From Ostrinia nubilalis (taxonomy: Eukaryota; Arthropoda; Insecta; Lepidoptera; Crambidae), in assembly GCF_963855985.1 (NCBI RefSeq), contig NC_087118.1, positions 11,242,501 to 11,306,500 of the forward strand: DNA of 64,000 nucleotides, given 5' to 3'. Below, piece by piece: positions 32,421 through 43,273 of this stretch. Under the pieces are notes generated by a model that saw nothing but the letters and a program-made list of their open reading frames with translations, was not told the DNA's origin and ran no database searches. Each line of letters begins with the position of its first letter. The stretch's first letter is position 1. Both the position numbers and the translations under genes were made by a program.

Positions 32421-33662
32421 ATGGCTACCACGGAAAAGGAGCTGAAAAGACTTTGCAAACAGCGAGGACAATGTAAGTCTGCAATCACTCGCTTAGAAAA
32501 ATTTATTGATGAACCTAATAACCTGGAATTATCCAAGGTTGAGATGCTGGAAGCGCGCAGGGACAAACTCATCACCACCTACAAGGAGTATGAGGGTGTA
32601 TGCATAGATATATCATGTTTAGACGAAAGTGATGAAGAAGACCAGGAATTGGTCGAAGACAAATACTTTAATATTCTTAGTAAAATCAATGCTGCCATAG
32701 TTAAACTTAAATCAGAGTCAGTTTCAGAAAGTCAGTCAAATAGTAAATTGCCTAATATTGAGTTGTCAACATTTGATGGTAGAGATTTTACTCAATTGAA
32801 ACCCTTTATGGATTTATTCAAAGCAGTTATTGACAATAATCAATCATTATCCAATGTTCAAAAAATGTTTTATCTAAGGAAATACTTGCAAGGTGATGCG
32901 TTGGCAGTTGTTATAAACTTGCCTCTCGTTAACGAATCATATCCCGAAGCGGTTAAATTGTTACAACAAAGATATGATAATAAAGTTAGAATTATTGCAA
33001 ACCATGTCAATCTTCTTTTGGATATGCCCCAAATGCAAAAGGGGACAGCGGCAAGTATTAGGTCTTTTATCTCAGATGTGCGTCAACAACTTCATGCTTT
33101 AAAAAATTGTGGTCAACCTGTTGAGGAATGGGATATGTTATTAATATCTTTGCTTTCACGTAAGCTTGATAGCTATACCAACCGAGCTTACCACCTTGAC
33201 AGGCCATGTCCTGATAACTTACCTACTATGGATGAATTTTTATCATTTTTAGAAAAAAGAGCAATAGGTCTTGAAGACAGTTTACCTGTAAAAAATACTT
33301 CATATGAAGGAAAAACTAAATCTAACTTTAATCAATATAAAGTTTCCAATGTTGCCACAAATTCAAATAACAAAACTGTGAAAAATTGTTTCTTTTGTAG
33401 TAATGATCATCCCATTTATGCATGTCCTAAATTTAAAATAGCACCAGTCGCTGACCGTAAAAAATTTGTATCTGATAACAACTTGTGCACAATATGCCTT
33501 GGAGTTCATTCAGAAAAATGCAAATACAACTTTAAATGTAGGGTTTGTAAAAATAGCCACAATACTCTTTTGCATGAAGGGAAACCAAAGGGAGATGTAA
33601 TTACTTTGCATTCCAACTTATCTTTGAATGAAATACACATACTCTTGCCTACATACTTTTAA
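32421..33662 (+). CDS. gag: BEL/Pao Gag part with zinc fingers (ends at frameshift)
   Basis: It starts at ATG (MATTEKELKRL). A coiled, charged N-terminus covers about residues 1-100. The DUF1759-type capsid region follows (LPNIELSTFDGRDFTQLKPF, 32745 onward; later LQGDALAVV). Cys/His clusters lie near 33385-33585 (CFFCSNDHPIYAC, then CTICLGVH and FKCRVCKNSH), the usual Pao zinc fingers that bind RNA. After LHSNLSLNEIH the frame runs into a stop at 33660. The continuation is in another frame, a one-base shift near 33650. In an active element this frame would continue into the peptidase as one Gag-Pol protein. Confidence 0.85.
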   Translation: MATTEKELKRLCKQRGQCKSAITRLEKFIDEPNNLELSKVEMLEARRDKLITTYKEYEGVCIDISCLDESDEEDQELVEDKYFNILSKINAAIVKLKSESVSESQSNSKLPNIELSTFDGRDFTQLKPFMDLFKAVIDNNQSLSNVQKMFYLRKYLQGDALAVVINLPLVNESYPEAVKLLQQRYDNKVRIIANHVNLLLDMPQMQKGTAASIRSFISDVRQQLHALKNCGQPVEEWDMLLISLLSRKLDSYTNRAYHLDRPCPDNLPTMDEFLSFLEKRAIGLEDSLPVKNTSYEGKTKSNFNQYKVSNVATNSNNKTVKNCFFCSNDHPIYACPKFKIAPVADRKKFVSDNNLCTICLGVHSEKCKYNFKCRVCKNSHNTLLHEGKPKGDVITLHSNLSLNEIHILLPTYF

Positions 33663-34068
33663 TGTATTAAAAGTGAAAGTTGTTGACAATCTCGGGCAGG
33701 AAACCTTTGCAAAGGCACTTCTAGATTGTGGCAGTCAAGTATCTATTATAAAGCGCTCACTAGCAAAGCAATTGAACTTGACCCCTATGGCTCAAGAGTT
33801 TAATATCACTGGTTTGGGCAATATACCAAACAAAGTTCATGAGTATACTAACCTACTTATCAAATCTTCAATACAAGATGTAAAATTATCAATTAAATGT
33901 CATATTGTGGATGCAATAACTGCTAATTTGCCACAAAATTATTTAAAAAAATGTCAAATTCCTCCTCATATACAATTAGCAGATGATGAGTTCAATAAAC
34001 CATCTGAGATATGTCTGTTATTAGGAGTAGATGTTTATTCTAAAATTATCCTCGATGGCATAATTTAA
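33663..34068 (+). pseudogene. BEL/Pao A17-type peptidase
   Basis: It continues the polyprotein after the frameshift. The catalytic region LLDCGSQVSIIKRSLA is clear, an aspartic-type DxGSQ motif typical of Pao peptidases. GLGNIP and the LGVDVYSKII stretch follow. A TAA at 34066 stops the frame, and the same frame continues behind it without a break, so this is a single nonsense change. Confidence 0.82.
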
Positions 34069-37053
34069 TTAGAAAATGGCCTTGTTCTGCAAAACACTAT
34101 ATTTGGTCATGTGGTCTCTGGTACAGTTGAGAGCACCAAATTTCATACAGCCAATGTCAACCTAGTGTCAAACTTTATTATTCAGGATGACAACTGCAAT
34201 GATAGGTTAGAAAATATAATGAAAAACTTTTGGCTTTCAGAAAAGGTACCAGAGGAAAATAATAGTCAAAATAGTGAATTTATGCAGGCGGAGGCATGCT
34301 TTAAAAACTCTGTAAAATTAGAAAATAACCATTTCTATGTTGACATTCCATTAAAATTTCCTTTGGAAGAATTAGATATAGGAGATTCCTTTTCACTTGC
34401 CTTGCAAAGATTTCATGCCCTAGAGAAAAAATTTGCTACAAATCATGAATATTTTGTAAAATATAAACAGTTCATTGACGAATTTGTGAAGCTAGGTCAT
34501 GCCAAGGAAGTTGACATTAGTCAATACAATGTCTATGATGATCCCGTTTACTTTCTTGCTCATCATGCAGTTCATAACGAATATAGCAAAACAACAAAGT
34601 TGAGAGTTGTGTTTGGAGGTAATGTTAAAACTAAAAATGGTGTCTCAGTGAATGACTTGATGTTGAATGGCCCAATAGTTCAAAATGATTTATTTAACAT
34701 ACTTACACTTTTGCGAACCTACAAGTACACTCTCATGTGTGATATTGAGAAAATGTTTAGAATGTGTTTTGTTAATGAAAAGTTTAGACCATTGCAGAAT
34801 ATCTTGTGGAGAGATGACCCTGAAAAACCTATTTCATGTTTACAGTTGCAAACAGTAACTTATGGTCTTAAATCCTCCATGTTTTTAAGTACCAGATGCT
34901 TAATTGAACTTGCTCAATTATATCAGGATCAGTTTCCAGCTGCTGCAAAGGCTATTAAACAAAGTACTTACGTTGATGACATAGTCTGTGGTGCAAATAG
35001 CAAAGAGGAATTTTTTGAGCTAAAACAACAGTTAATAGAATTAATGAAAATAGGCAGTTTTAACTTACATAAGTGGTGTTCAAATTTCCCAGAAACTCTG
35101 CATGATTTGCCTGATAGTATTAAATATTTTGATCAGATTGCCCTCAATAAGGACAATATTATTAAAACACTAGGTTTAAAGTACGATGTACTTACTGATA
35201 CTTTTTTATTTTCATGCTCCATAGCTGATGATAACAATAACCTTCAAACCAAGAGAGACATATTGAGCTTTATTGGAAAAATGTATGACCCTCTTGGCTT
35301 AATAGGCCCTATAGTAGTCAAAACTAAATTGTTCATGCAGGAAGTGTGGAAATCTAAGATAAATTGGGACTCTCCCCTACCTACTGCTCTGTTGCCCACA
35401 TGGCAAAAAATCCTTACAGAACTAAAAGACATGGGTACAATCCAAATACCCAGAGCAGCTGTAGGCTTTGATAATATAGAGACAGTGGAACTGGTTGGAT
35501 TTTCTGATGCATCTCTACATGCCATAGGTTGCTGCATATTTCTTCGATCTTTATCAAATGATGGTCAGGTCCAGGTCAGTTTATTGTGCTCAAAATCTAG
35601 AGTTGCCCCTCTTAGTAGAAAACTTACCATCCCAAACCTAGAGCTTAATGGCGCTCTCCTACTTTCGGAACTCTCTTCAAAGGTCTATAAATCCTTGATT
35701 GACAGGTACCTCAACTTAAAAGTGGTTTTATATACAGACTCGCAGATAGTCTTAGCATGGCTCTCCTCTGATAAAGTCAAAGGAACCTATGTTTCCAATA
35801 GAGTCAGAAACATTCAAGCTTTAACTAAAAATTTCACCTGGTCTCATGTCAAAGGAGTTGATAATCCTGCAGACCTCCTATCAAGAGGTATTGCTCCATA
35901 CAAATTACAAGATAACCAACTATGGTGGCACGGCCCATCTTTTCTATCAGATTATCAATTTCAGCATAATATTACTTTTTCAACTCCTCAAGTTTCAGAA
36001 CTTTATAAAGAAGAAAATCAAAATGTCTGTCAATTACAACAAAACGACTCTGAAATTCAATACAATATTTTTGATAAATATTCAGATTTCAATAAGCTTC
36101 AAAGAGTTATAGCTCTACTCTTACGATTCAAAAATAATTGTCTAAATAAAAATAATAAGTTATCTGGTTCCATCTCTCCCCAAGAGTTAGAGTCGGCTGA
36201 GCTGGTCATCATAAAGCATATTCAACATGAAACATTTTCAAAAGAAATTGAGTTATTGCAAAAGGGTAATCAAATTAATTCTCACATGAGCAGTTTGCAT
36301 CCATTCTTGGATAGTAATTCAGTATTAAGAGTAGGAGGTAGGCTCCAAAATGCAACTAATTTGTCCTATGACAAAAAATATCCTATTATTTTACCAAAAT
36401 CTAACAATTTTGTGTATATGATGATAAGAAAAGAACACTTGAGACTCCTTCATGCTGGAGCCAAGCTAGTTCTGAGCTCTCTTTCACAAAAATTTTGGCT
36501 ATTAAATGGAATTAGAGAGGTAAAAAAGGTAGTTCACAAATGCTTAACTTGCTTTCGAAATAAAGCAATAGCTGCTAAGCAACTTATGGGTTCCTTACCT
36601 TCACCTAGAATTTCAGCATCTCGACCATTTCAAGTCACTGGAGTCGATTTCTGTGGACCATTCGACATCAAGGTTGCTCGTGTACGAAAACCTATTGTAA
36701 ACAAGGGTTATGTTGCTGTCTTTGTATGTTTTTCTACTAAGGCTATTCATGTAGAGCTAGTCAGCGACTTGACAACTGCAGCTTTCTTGGCATGTCTACA
36801 GCGTTTTATAGCTAGGAGAGGTCTACCATCCTCCATATATTGTGATAATGCTAAAACCTTTAAAGGAGCATCTAACAAATTAAAAGAATTGTATGATTTG
36901 TTTTCAAACAAATCTCATGTAAATGATGTAGAAAATTATTGTTCAAATAATTTAATAAAATTTAAATTTATCCCAAGTTACAGTCCTGAATTTGGTGGAC
37001 TCTGGGAAGCAGGGGTCAAGAGTGTAAAATACCACATTAAGAGTAATTGGTAG
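34069..37053 (+). pseudogene. pol: BEL/Pao reverse transcriptase, RNase H and integrase
   Basis: The frame is open for about 995 codons. RT: KLRVVFGG, MCDIEKMF, YGLKSS and the catalytic box YVDDIVCG near 34970. RNase H: GFSDASLHAIGCC near 35500 and YTDSQIVLAWL near 35735. Integrase: a zinc-binding part with HLRLLH near 36437 and CLTCFRNK near 36541, then the catalytic D (VDFCGPF, near 36643), D (YCDNAKTF, near 36840) and E (GGLWEAGVKS, near 36993). A one-base loss near 37042 shifts the frame and causes the stop at 37051. All core catalytic residues that I can see are present. Confidence 0.9.
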
Positions 37054-37552
37054 CTTATCTTTAACTTCAGAAGAATTTAATACAATTCTTACACAAATAG
37101 AAGCCATTTTGAACTCCAGGCCACTGCTTCCCATGAGTAGAGATATTTCTGACTTAAGTTACTTAACACCTGGGCATTTTTTAATTGGTTGTCCATTAAC
37201 TAGTTACCCAGAGGTGGATCTTACGAATAAAAATAATAATAGACTCAAGATTTGGGATCTTTGTTGTAAAATAAAGCAGGACTTTTGGAAACTCTGGTCT
37301 CAAGATTATTTAACATCTCTTCAAAATAGACCAAAATGGAAACATGTTCATGTAAACCTTAAAGAAGGTGATCTAGTTATTGTAAAGCAAAAAGATGTTT
37401 CACCTTTATGTTGACCTATGGGTCGAATTGTTAAAACTTTTCCAGGACCTGACGGTAGAGTCAGAGTCGCAGATGTTAAAATGGGTCATAATAATAAAAT
37501 TTATGTAAGGTCTTATACCAAATTGTGTCCTTTACCCTTGCAAGACATCTAA
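37054..37552 (+). pseudogene. BEL/Pao integrase C-terminal domain (DUF5641-like)
   Basis: It continues pol in a second frame: SRPLLPMSRD, LTPGHFLIG, and the pattern FWKLWSQDYLTSLQNRPKW typical of the Pao C-terminal domain. A TGA at 37412 stands where the family normally has Trp (before PMGRIVK), and the frame then runs to its natural stop at 37550. AT-rich non-coding sequence with AAATATAA repeats follows to the LTR. Confidence 0.82.
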
Positions 37553-37899
37553 TATGTTTATTGTTATTTGTATTAAATAAATTAAAAGTAAATAAGCATA
37601 ACAAATATAAAAATAAAATGTAACAAGTAGTATAATAAATAATTTAAAAGTAAATATAACAAATGTAAAAATAAAGATGTAACAATTAACAAAATAAATT
37701 AAAAAGGCACTAACTTAGAATACTTTATTAACATATAATTAGCATTTAATTATTGTAGATGTTAAGAATAAGTTTAAGACATAATGATGTGTTATGGTTT
37801 ACAATATTAGACAGTATGTCTGTCACTTAAATTAAAAATGGGCTTTACTTTCTAACTATATCAAAATTGTTTTTGTAACTCAGTGCCCGCCCCAACTTA

Positions 37900-38078
37900 T
37901 GTTCAATACGGAACATAAAAATTAAAAAAGTTAAAAATATTGTCTATGATTAGATTGGTCTTTACTCTATGCTCTCTCTTCTATTTTGAAGCGCAGCGCA
38001 GCCATATTGTGTGCATTTATAAATTGGTTTCAATAAATCAAAATTTGCTATAAAATACTCCGCCTGTTTTATTTAACA
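37900..38078 (+). repeat. 3' LTR of the BEL/Pao element
   Basis: 179 bp, with no difference from 31873-32051 seen by eye. It is followed by CAAAT and then by gypsy-1 sequence. Confidence 0.95.
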
Positions 38079-38849
38079 CAAATGAGGTGAAATATTTAGG
38101 GTTTGTGATTGATAAAGTGGGAAAAAGGGTAGATCCAGAGAAAATAAAACCAATAACATCAATGACACCCCCAAATAATGTCAGTGAGTTAAGATCATTT
38201 ATAGGAATGATCAATTTTTATGGGAAATTTATTAAAAACTTGAGTGAACAGCTAGCCCCTTTGTATAGTTTATTAAAAAAACACTCTAGATGGACTTGGG
38301 GTCCAATTCAGCAAAGGGCATTCAATAAGGTTAAAGAATTGCTAAAAGGGGCGCAAGTGCTTGCATATTATGACATACACAGGCCGCTGGTGCTGACGTG
38401 CGACGCGAGCCCGCACAGGCTGGGCGCGGTGCTGGCGCAGCGGGACGCGGCCGGCGCCGAGCGCGTCATAGCCTACGCTTCGCGCGCGCTCACGCCGCCA
38501 GAAATCAATTATAGCCAGATACATAAAGAAGCTTTAGCCATAATCTTTTCGGTAAAAAAATTTCACCAGTATTTATATGGTCGCCATTTTACATTAAAAA
38601 CTGACCATAAACCATTAGTAAGTATATTCGGACCGGGGGCAGGAATACCAAATATGACAGCCAGTCGTTTACAACGCTGGGCACTAATATTATCAGCCTA
38701 CAATTTTACGATAGAATACATAAAGTCGGACGACAACACGGCTGATGCATTATCTCGATTGATATCTACATATAAGGATAACTCAGGTAAAAACGAAGAG
38801 TATCCAGAGCAAACTTACCTTCATTTTGCATCTGAAGCCCTTTTACTTG
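38079..38849 (+). pseudogene. pol: RT thumb and RNase H of gypsy-1
   Basis: The frame continues the gypsy-1 RT after the Pao insertion: KYLGFVIDK, then SELRSFIGMINFYGKFI, the connection domain. RNase H shows LTCDASPHRLGAVLAQ, EALAIIFSVKKFHQYL and TDHKPL, with the closing DNTADALSRL near 38731. A GC-rich block (38385-38505) interrupts the otherwise AT-rich codons without breaking the frame. At 38849 the next gypsy element begins; the following bases of gypsy-1 up to the integrase appear lost. Confidence 0.9.
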
Positions 38850-39207
38850 TGTAACGCAACACCGTATGCCAGCCTATGCCTGCCTCGCCAAGCCAGCGCC
38901 AAGCCAGCTCCAAGCCAGCGCCAAGCCAATGCCAAGCCAATGCCAAGCCAACGCCAAGCCAACGCCGCCACATCCGTAACGCAGAGTACGCCATTTGACT
39001 ACATCCGCCATAAGACTGTGACGTCACTACCGGTTGGTTATCGATGGCCACACCATTTGGGTGGGGGTTTTGTATTATATAGCTGAGGAGCTCATTTTCC
39101 GAGGCATTCGATACCGAATACTAAGTTAAGCTGAAACTCTGTCCGATTACTGTGCGAAATATAAAAAGTTGACTTGTAAGCAAGTGTTTCCATTCCCTTC
39201 TGTTACA
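38850..39207 (+). repeat. 5' LTR of gypsy-2
   Basis: TGTAACGCAACACC to CTTCTGTTACA. It contains seven copies of an 11-bp unit (GCCAAGCCARY, about 38888-38967), a TATATAG promoter box near 39076, and is followed by CTCAGAAGTGGGAT (39208-39221), the post-LTR motif shared with the gag-only element and LARD-1. Confidence 0.7.
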
Positions 39208-39221
39208 CTCAGAAGTGGGAT

Positions 39222-39954
39222 ATGAAACGTAATCGTCCTGGAGATGGAGGCTACGGGGTCCGGCTACCTGGATGGAATTCTTCAGACCGAGAACCACACC
39301 AAAACGAAAACGAAGATGACCGTGATTTATCACTACCCCCGGCAAGAAAATTATTGAAGCATCTTTTGGAAAATGAAGTGGACAGGGCGATACGTAACCT
39401 AGAACAAGAAACTGTGCTCATCGTGCTGCATCGCTCATACCAGAATTTGACCCAGACGGAGAAGAAAAAAAGTATCTACGTGATTGAAGAAAATCGATCA
39501 GCTTGGAAATATACACGATTCGAACGATAACATCAAGGTGGTGAACACTGGTGGAAAGGACGTCGTGTGGAAAGCTGGTCAAGTCCTGACGCGCTCCTTG
39601 AGCTGCGAGGAGCCAACAGTAAGCCAGGTCAGTAGCCAAGCCATGTCATCTTATGATTTCTATTTATTTAAAGTGCCAAGCCAGTCTCAACTCAAAAGTG
39701 CCTCGCATATGTTAGATTCACATTATGTCTCATCGGTAGACCAAAAGTCCGACCCTATGATAGGTGGTGTTTCGCTGACCGATATAAGGATAGGAAAATT
39801 AAATAAAAACGAACGTAGTAGTTTGATTCCTTTAATAATGCAGTATGAAGATAGTTTTGCAAGTAGTCCAAACGGCCTAGGATGTACAGATTTAGTTCAA
39901 ATTAAAATTAAACTCGCCACTGATCAGTCCACATATCGACAACCTTATCTATAG
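39222..39954 (+). pseudogene. Gag and start-of-pol relic of gypsy-2
   Basis: The first frame starts ATG at 39222 (MKRNRPGDGGYG) and stops at 39528. It is polar, with a helical LLKHLLENEVDRAIRNL segment. An overlapping frame (39484-39954) carries a Gag piece (KKIDQLGNIHDSND) and then, after an evident deletion, a stretch leading to the RT (LTDIRIGKLNKNERSSL, PNGLGCTDLVQ). Zinc fingers and protease are missing. Confidence 0.6.
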
Positions 39955-40648
39955 ATTATCATTGTGAGCAAGAGATACTAAAGTCTAAAGTTTCGGAATT
40001 ATTAGATGCCGGTAGTATTATAAAAGAATCTGAGTCTAATTAGGCATCGCCCGTAATATTAGTAAAGAAAAAGAACGGCGACAGCAGGCTTTGCGTAGAT
40101 TATCGTGCCCTGAACACTGTAACGATAAAATATAGGAAGATCACATTTCAAAATTAGCCGGTAAGGTAAATCTTACTTGTCTCGATATGGCACAAGGGTA
40201 TCCATCAGGTTTTACTGTCTCCTGAAGACTCTCACAAAAGTGCTTTCATTATTATGTTAGCAAGGACAATTCGAATATGTAAGCAAGGACAATTCGAATA
40301 TGCCCGCGTTCACTTCAGTCTAGCCAATTCACCGGCTGTTTTTATGCGTTTTATTAATAAACTCGTGAACGCTAATCAAAACGGAACAGCATCTAATACT
40401 GACGGTCCTCAAAACGAAATCCTGGCGTTTTTAGATGATCTCTTATTGCCCTCGGTAGATGTCGATTCAGGAATTCAAATATTACAAATAGTGTTGCAAA
40501 AGTTTTAAATAAAAAAATGCTCCTTTTAACAAAGTACACCTATTTAGGTCATGAAATTTCACAACACGGATTACAGCCTGCAGAATCAAATTTGACTGCA
40601 GTTTCACAATTTCCAGCACCCAAAAATGTTCATGAGGTCCGTCAATAT
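39955..40648 (+). pseudogene. Reverse transcriptase relic of gypsy-2
   Basis: RT blocks are recognisable over several frames: [20 protein letters not shown] near 40047, a degraded DMAQGYHQVLL near 40187, FSLANSPAVFMRFINKL near 40315 and ILAFLDDLLL near 40423, which holds the FLDD catalytic box. YLGHEIS and the start of the connection domain (VRQYI) follow. Stops and frameshifts are frequent. Confidence 0.75.
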
Positions 40649-40657
40649 ATCGTATGT

Positions 40658-41180
40658 ACCTATAATATTTTAAACTATTATGTTGCATTTTTTTAACTAT
40701 AAAATTATCACTTCACGGGATTTATTGCAACAATATCTATTTTAACGGTAAATAATCACGTTAATCACTGGATGGAACTTCATGACCCGAAAATCCTCTC
40801 AACTGATAGGCATTACCATGTTAGGTTGATACGTGAAGCCATTGAAATTAAAAAGCATAAGAATTTCAATCGAGATGATGGATTTAACCTATCATCAGCG
40901 TGGAATCCGGTGATAACGAAGTACAAATCGCGTTCTAGGCCGTCTCAGAGAAACCCGGACACTGTTAGTGTAGTTTGTCGGACTGACTGTACCACTGACG
41001 AAAATATTGTGCAAATGCGGGTGGGTGAAGAAAACTCATCGCGCCGGAGCAGACGACGCCGCATCTCTTCAGTCTGCCCGCGACCATGACTCGTGCAACC
41101 GAGCCAAAACGTCGGGAGGGTAAATATTATTTACCGTTAAAATAGATATTGTTGCAATAAATCCCGTGAAGTGATAATTT
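40658..41180 (+). mobile_element. Penelope-like element fragment with inverted flanks
   Basis: It is inserted in the RT-connection domain of gypsy-2. The 12-mer TATATCGTATGT flanks both sides (40646-40657 and 41181-41192), a long target duplication. Near-perfect inverted repeats of about 57 bp lie at 40700-40756 and 41126-41182. Between them a frame (40772-41089, 105 residues) contains HYHVRLIREAIEIKKHKNF and NRDDGFNLSSAW, a pattern I associate with the GIY-YIG end of Penelope-like elements. A Ser/Arg-rich tail follows. Without the RT it cannot move alone. The family call is moderate. Confidence 0.55.
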
Positions 41181-41192
41181 TATATCGTATGT

Positions 41193-41690
41193 AATTATTT
41201 TCGAAAATTTATGTACAAGTTCGCACAAATAGCCCGTCCGTTAACTGATCTAAACAAAACAAAAAAATACTTGTGTTTGGGATAGTAAGTAAACAAATCG
41301 CCAGTTTTGAGGAACTGAAAAAGTGTATTTGCGCTAAGTCGGTTTTAGCATATAAGATTCCGCCTAGCCGACAGAAATACGTACAGATGCATGCAAAGCA
41401 GGAATATCGGGTATATTATTACAACGAAAATCTGATGAAACTTTACGACCCGTCATGTACTTTAGCGGCGTTACTTACTTGTAAGGAAGAGAGCAATTAT
41501 CATACTTATGTAACTACTGTCTGTACTGCAGTGCGAGCTACTTTAACGAAGCGTGATATTATCCTACGAATCGCAAGGTTGTGGTTATTTTTTTTTTACT
41601 CAAGATTATGATATAAGTAAGTGTTGAATACAAACCAGGCGAGAGGATGCGTCACGTCGATGCCCTGAGTCGTCATACAGTTACAAGTTT
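41193..41690 (+). pseudogene. RNase H relic of gypsy-2
   Basis: After the insertion the connection domain resumes (NYFRKFMYKFAQIARPLTDL). An RNase H-like part follows in another frame (SFEELKKCICAKSVLA near 41300). The typical end GERMRHVDALSRHTV is at 41639-41684. Several stops are present and the central acidic residues are degraded. Confidence 0.65.
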
Positions 41691-41711
41691 CAGATTGGTT
41701 TCATACAGTTC

Positions 41712-41990
41712 AAGATAAGATAACATTTATTTCCAAGAATATGGTACAGTAGTTTGAATTTTATGAATAAAATAGTTACTTAATAAAGCACATTTTAGTT
41801 AATAATTAAAAATTTCCGATTTCATTATATGTCTAGGTTATAGGTATACTTAAACTGAATATAATACTACACAATATGATTCATAAAATACACATTAAAA
41901 TGTCAACCTTTATTCTTTTGGAGTTCTTATGGAGTAGAAGCACTTAGCTAATAGCCATTTGTTTAAAGTGTGTCTAAATTTATTTAATGT
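41712..41990 (-). mobile_element. LINE 3' end, minus strand
   Basis: The reverse complement ends GAAATAAATGTTATCTTATCTT, a LINE-like 3' end with a short tandem tail. No RT is visible; only the 3' untranslated part is present. Confidence 0.5.
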
Positions 41991-42002
41991 TTCAAGTCTC
42001 AG

Positions 42003-42258
42003 TAAACCTCAGTAAATTTCAGTCTCAAGGCGATAAATTAAAAATTATACTTGATCAGTTAAAAAGTAGTACGGCAGGCCTCGATATAACAAAAGATTTT
42101 GTGTTGATAAATGATATGTTTTACCGAAAAACACTAATTCCCATTAATTGGTAAGATTCAATAAGATGCTCCAGAACAGCTAGGTGGTAAATATCTAGTT
42201 CAAATGCATCATGACAAAAAAGGGCACGGTAGGATTAAAACGTTGTATACCTAGAATG
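42003..42258 (+). pseudogene. Linker and integrase start of gypsy-2
   Basis: Frame pieces LKIILDQLKSSTAGLD and DMFYRKTLIPIN, then (shifted) QMHHDKKGHGRIKTLY, match the region before and in the integrase zinc finger of gypsy elements. The catalytic core of the integrase is absent. Confidence 0.55.
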
Positions 42259-42272
42259 AGGATCATTTCGAT

Positions 42273-42812
42273 TTTTAACTGTGAATGCAGATTTATAGGG
42301 CTAAGAAATCCTTAATACCCAGTCCAAAAATTTTTGTTCTACGACAAAAATTGACGAAGTTATGGCCAAATTACTAAAAAAGTTCACTGACCGCCCGGCG
42401 CGGGGACGATGACGTCACTATATCCGATCCGAACGCTGCCGGCGTACTGCGTGGATAGAAAATATTTTTTTCTAGCCAAAATATCAGCTTTAGAGAAAAA
42501 CTTGTAATGACATTTATTCATCAGAATAAAGTAAGCTATCGATTGGTAATTTTAAAAAATAGAAATTGTGTAAAATAACGCAAAAAATCCATACGCTCAT
42601 ACGATTCAATGGAACGCAGAGACGCGATTGGGGTCTCCGCGGTGGTATATTTGGCGATTTATTCAAATAAAGTGTTCATAAGTGTTGTTAGAGTCATATC
42701 TTCTTCCAAGTAAAATATAAAAATGTATAAGTATTAATTTATCTACTTCTGTAACAATAAGGTATAGCTGAGGCAGATACTCTCTGCCTAGGCTACAAGA
42801 CATTGCTATGAA
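42273..42812. mobile_element. Unknown insertion flanked by a 12-bp direct repeat
   Basis: GATCATTTCGAT occurs at 42261-42272 and 42813-42824. Between them lies a non-coding block with TTTTTGTTCTACGACAAAAA near 42331 and a GC-rich patch near 42390-42450. It may be a SINE or MITE. The class is not recognised. Confidence 0.4.
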
Positions 42813-42954
42813 GATCATTTCGATGTACACGCAATACCTACCTGTTATTTAGTTTTTCTGAGTTAAACCTACGTACCTACCTATCTATTCGCCGTTCCCA
42901 TGGGCGGGCCAGCTGCTGCAGGAAAGGACAGCTGCTTCCTGGAAATCTATTTAA

Positions 42955-43262
42955 TCTTAGCCCAGAAGTTGGGTATGATTTCCCCCCCCCCCCCCCAGGC
43001 CCGAAACTGGGCCAGAAACTGGGCATGACTTGACCCCCCCCCCCCCCCCCCCCCCTCCCCCCAGGCCAGAAGCTGGGTAAGGCTAGCCCCTCCCCCCAGC
43101 CCATAAGCATAAGCTGGGTATGACTCCCCCTCGGCCAGAAGCTGGGTATTACATACCCCCCCCCCCCAGGCCAGAAACTGGGTATGACTTGACCCCCCCC
43201 CCTCCCCCCAGGCCAGCAGCTGGGTAAGGCTAGCCCTTCCCCCCAGCCCATAGAAACTGATT
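42955..43262. repeat. C-rich minisatellite
   Basis: Units read GCCAGAAGCTGGGTATGACT followed by runs of 8-26 C and CCCCAGGCC, about five times. Long Gly/Trp-rich open frames on the minus strand are a by-product. C-run lengths are likely unreliable in an assembly. Confidence 0.85.
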
Positions 43263-43273
43263 ATGACTTTACC

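Larger units (their letters stand above)
31873..38078 (+). mobile_element. BEL/Pao retrotransposon nested in gypsy-1
   Basis: The 179-bp LTRs (31873-32051 and 37900-38078; TGTTCAATACGG to TTATTTAACA) look identical by eye. The 5-bp duplication CAAAT lies at 31868-31872 and 38079-38083. The primer site, Gag with zinc fingers, A17-type peptidase, RT, RNase H, integrase and a C-terminal DUF5641-like domain follow in BEL/Pao order. Two frameshifts and two stops break the coding region although the LTRs are alike. So it is either a recently copied defective element or contains assembly errors. Confidence 0.93.

Noticed and set aside
35244..35537. Minus-strand frame inside Pao pol
   Set aside because: Shadow of the strongly supported plus-strand RT/RNase H frame.
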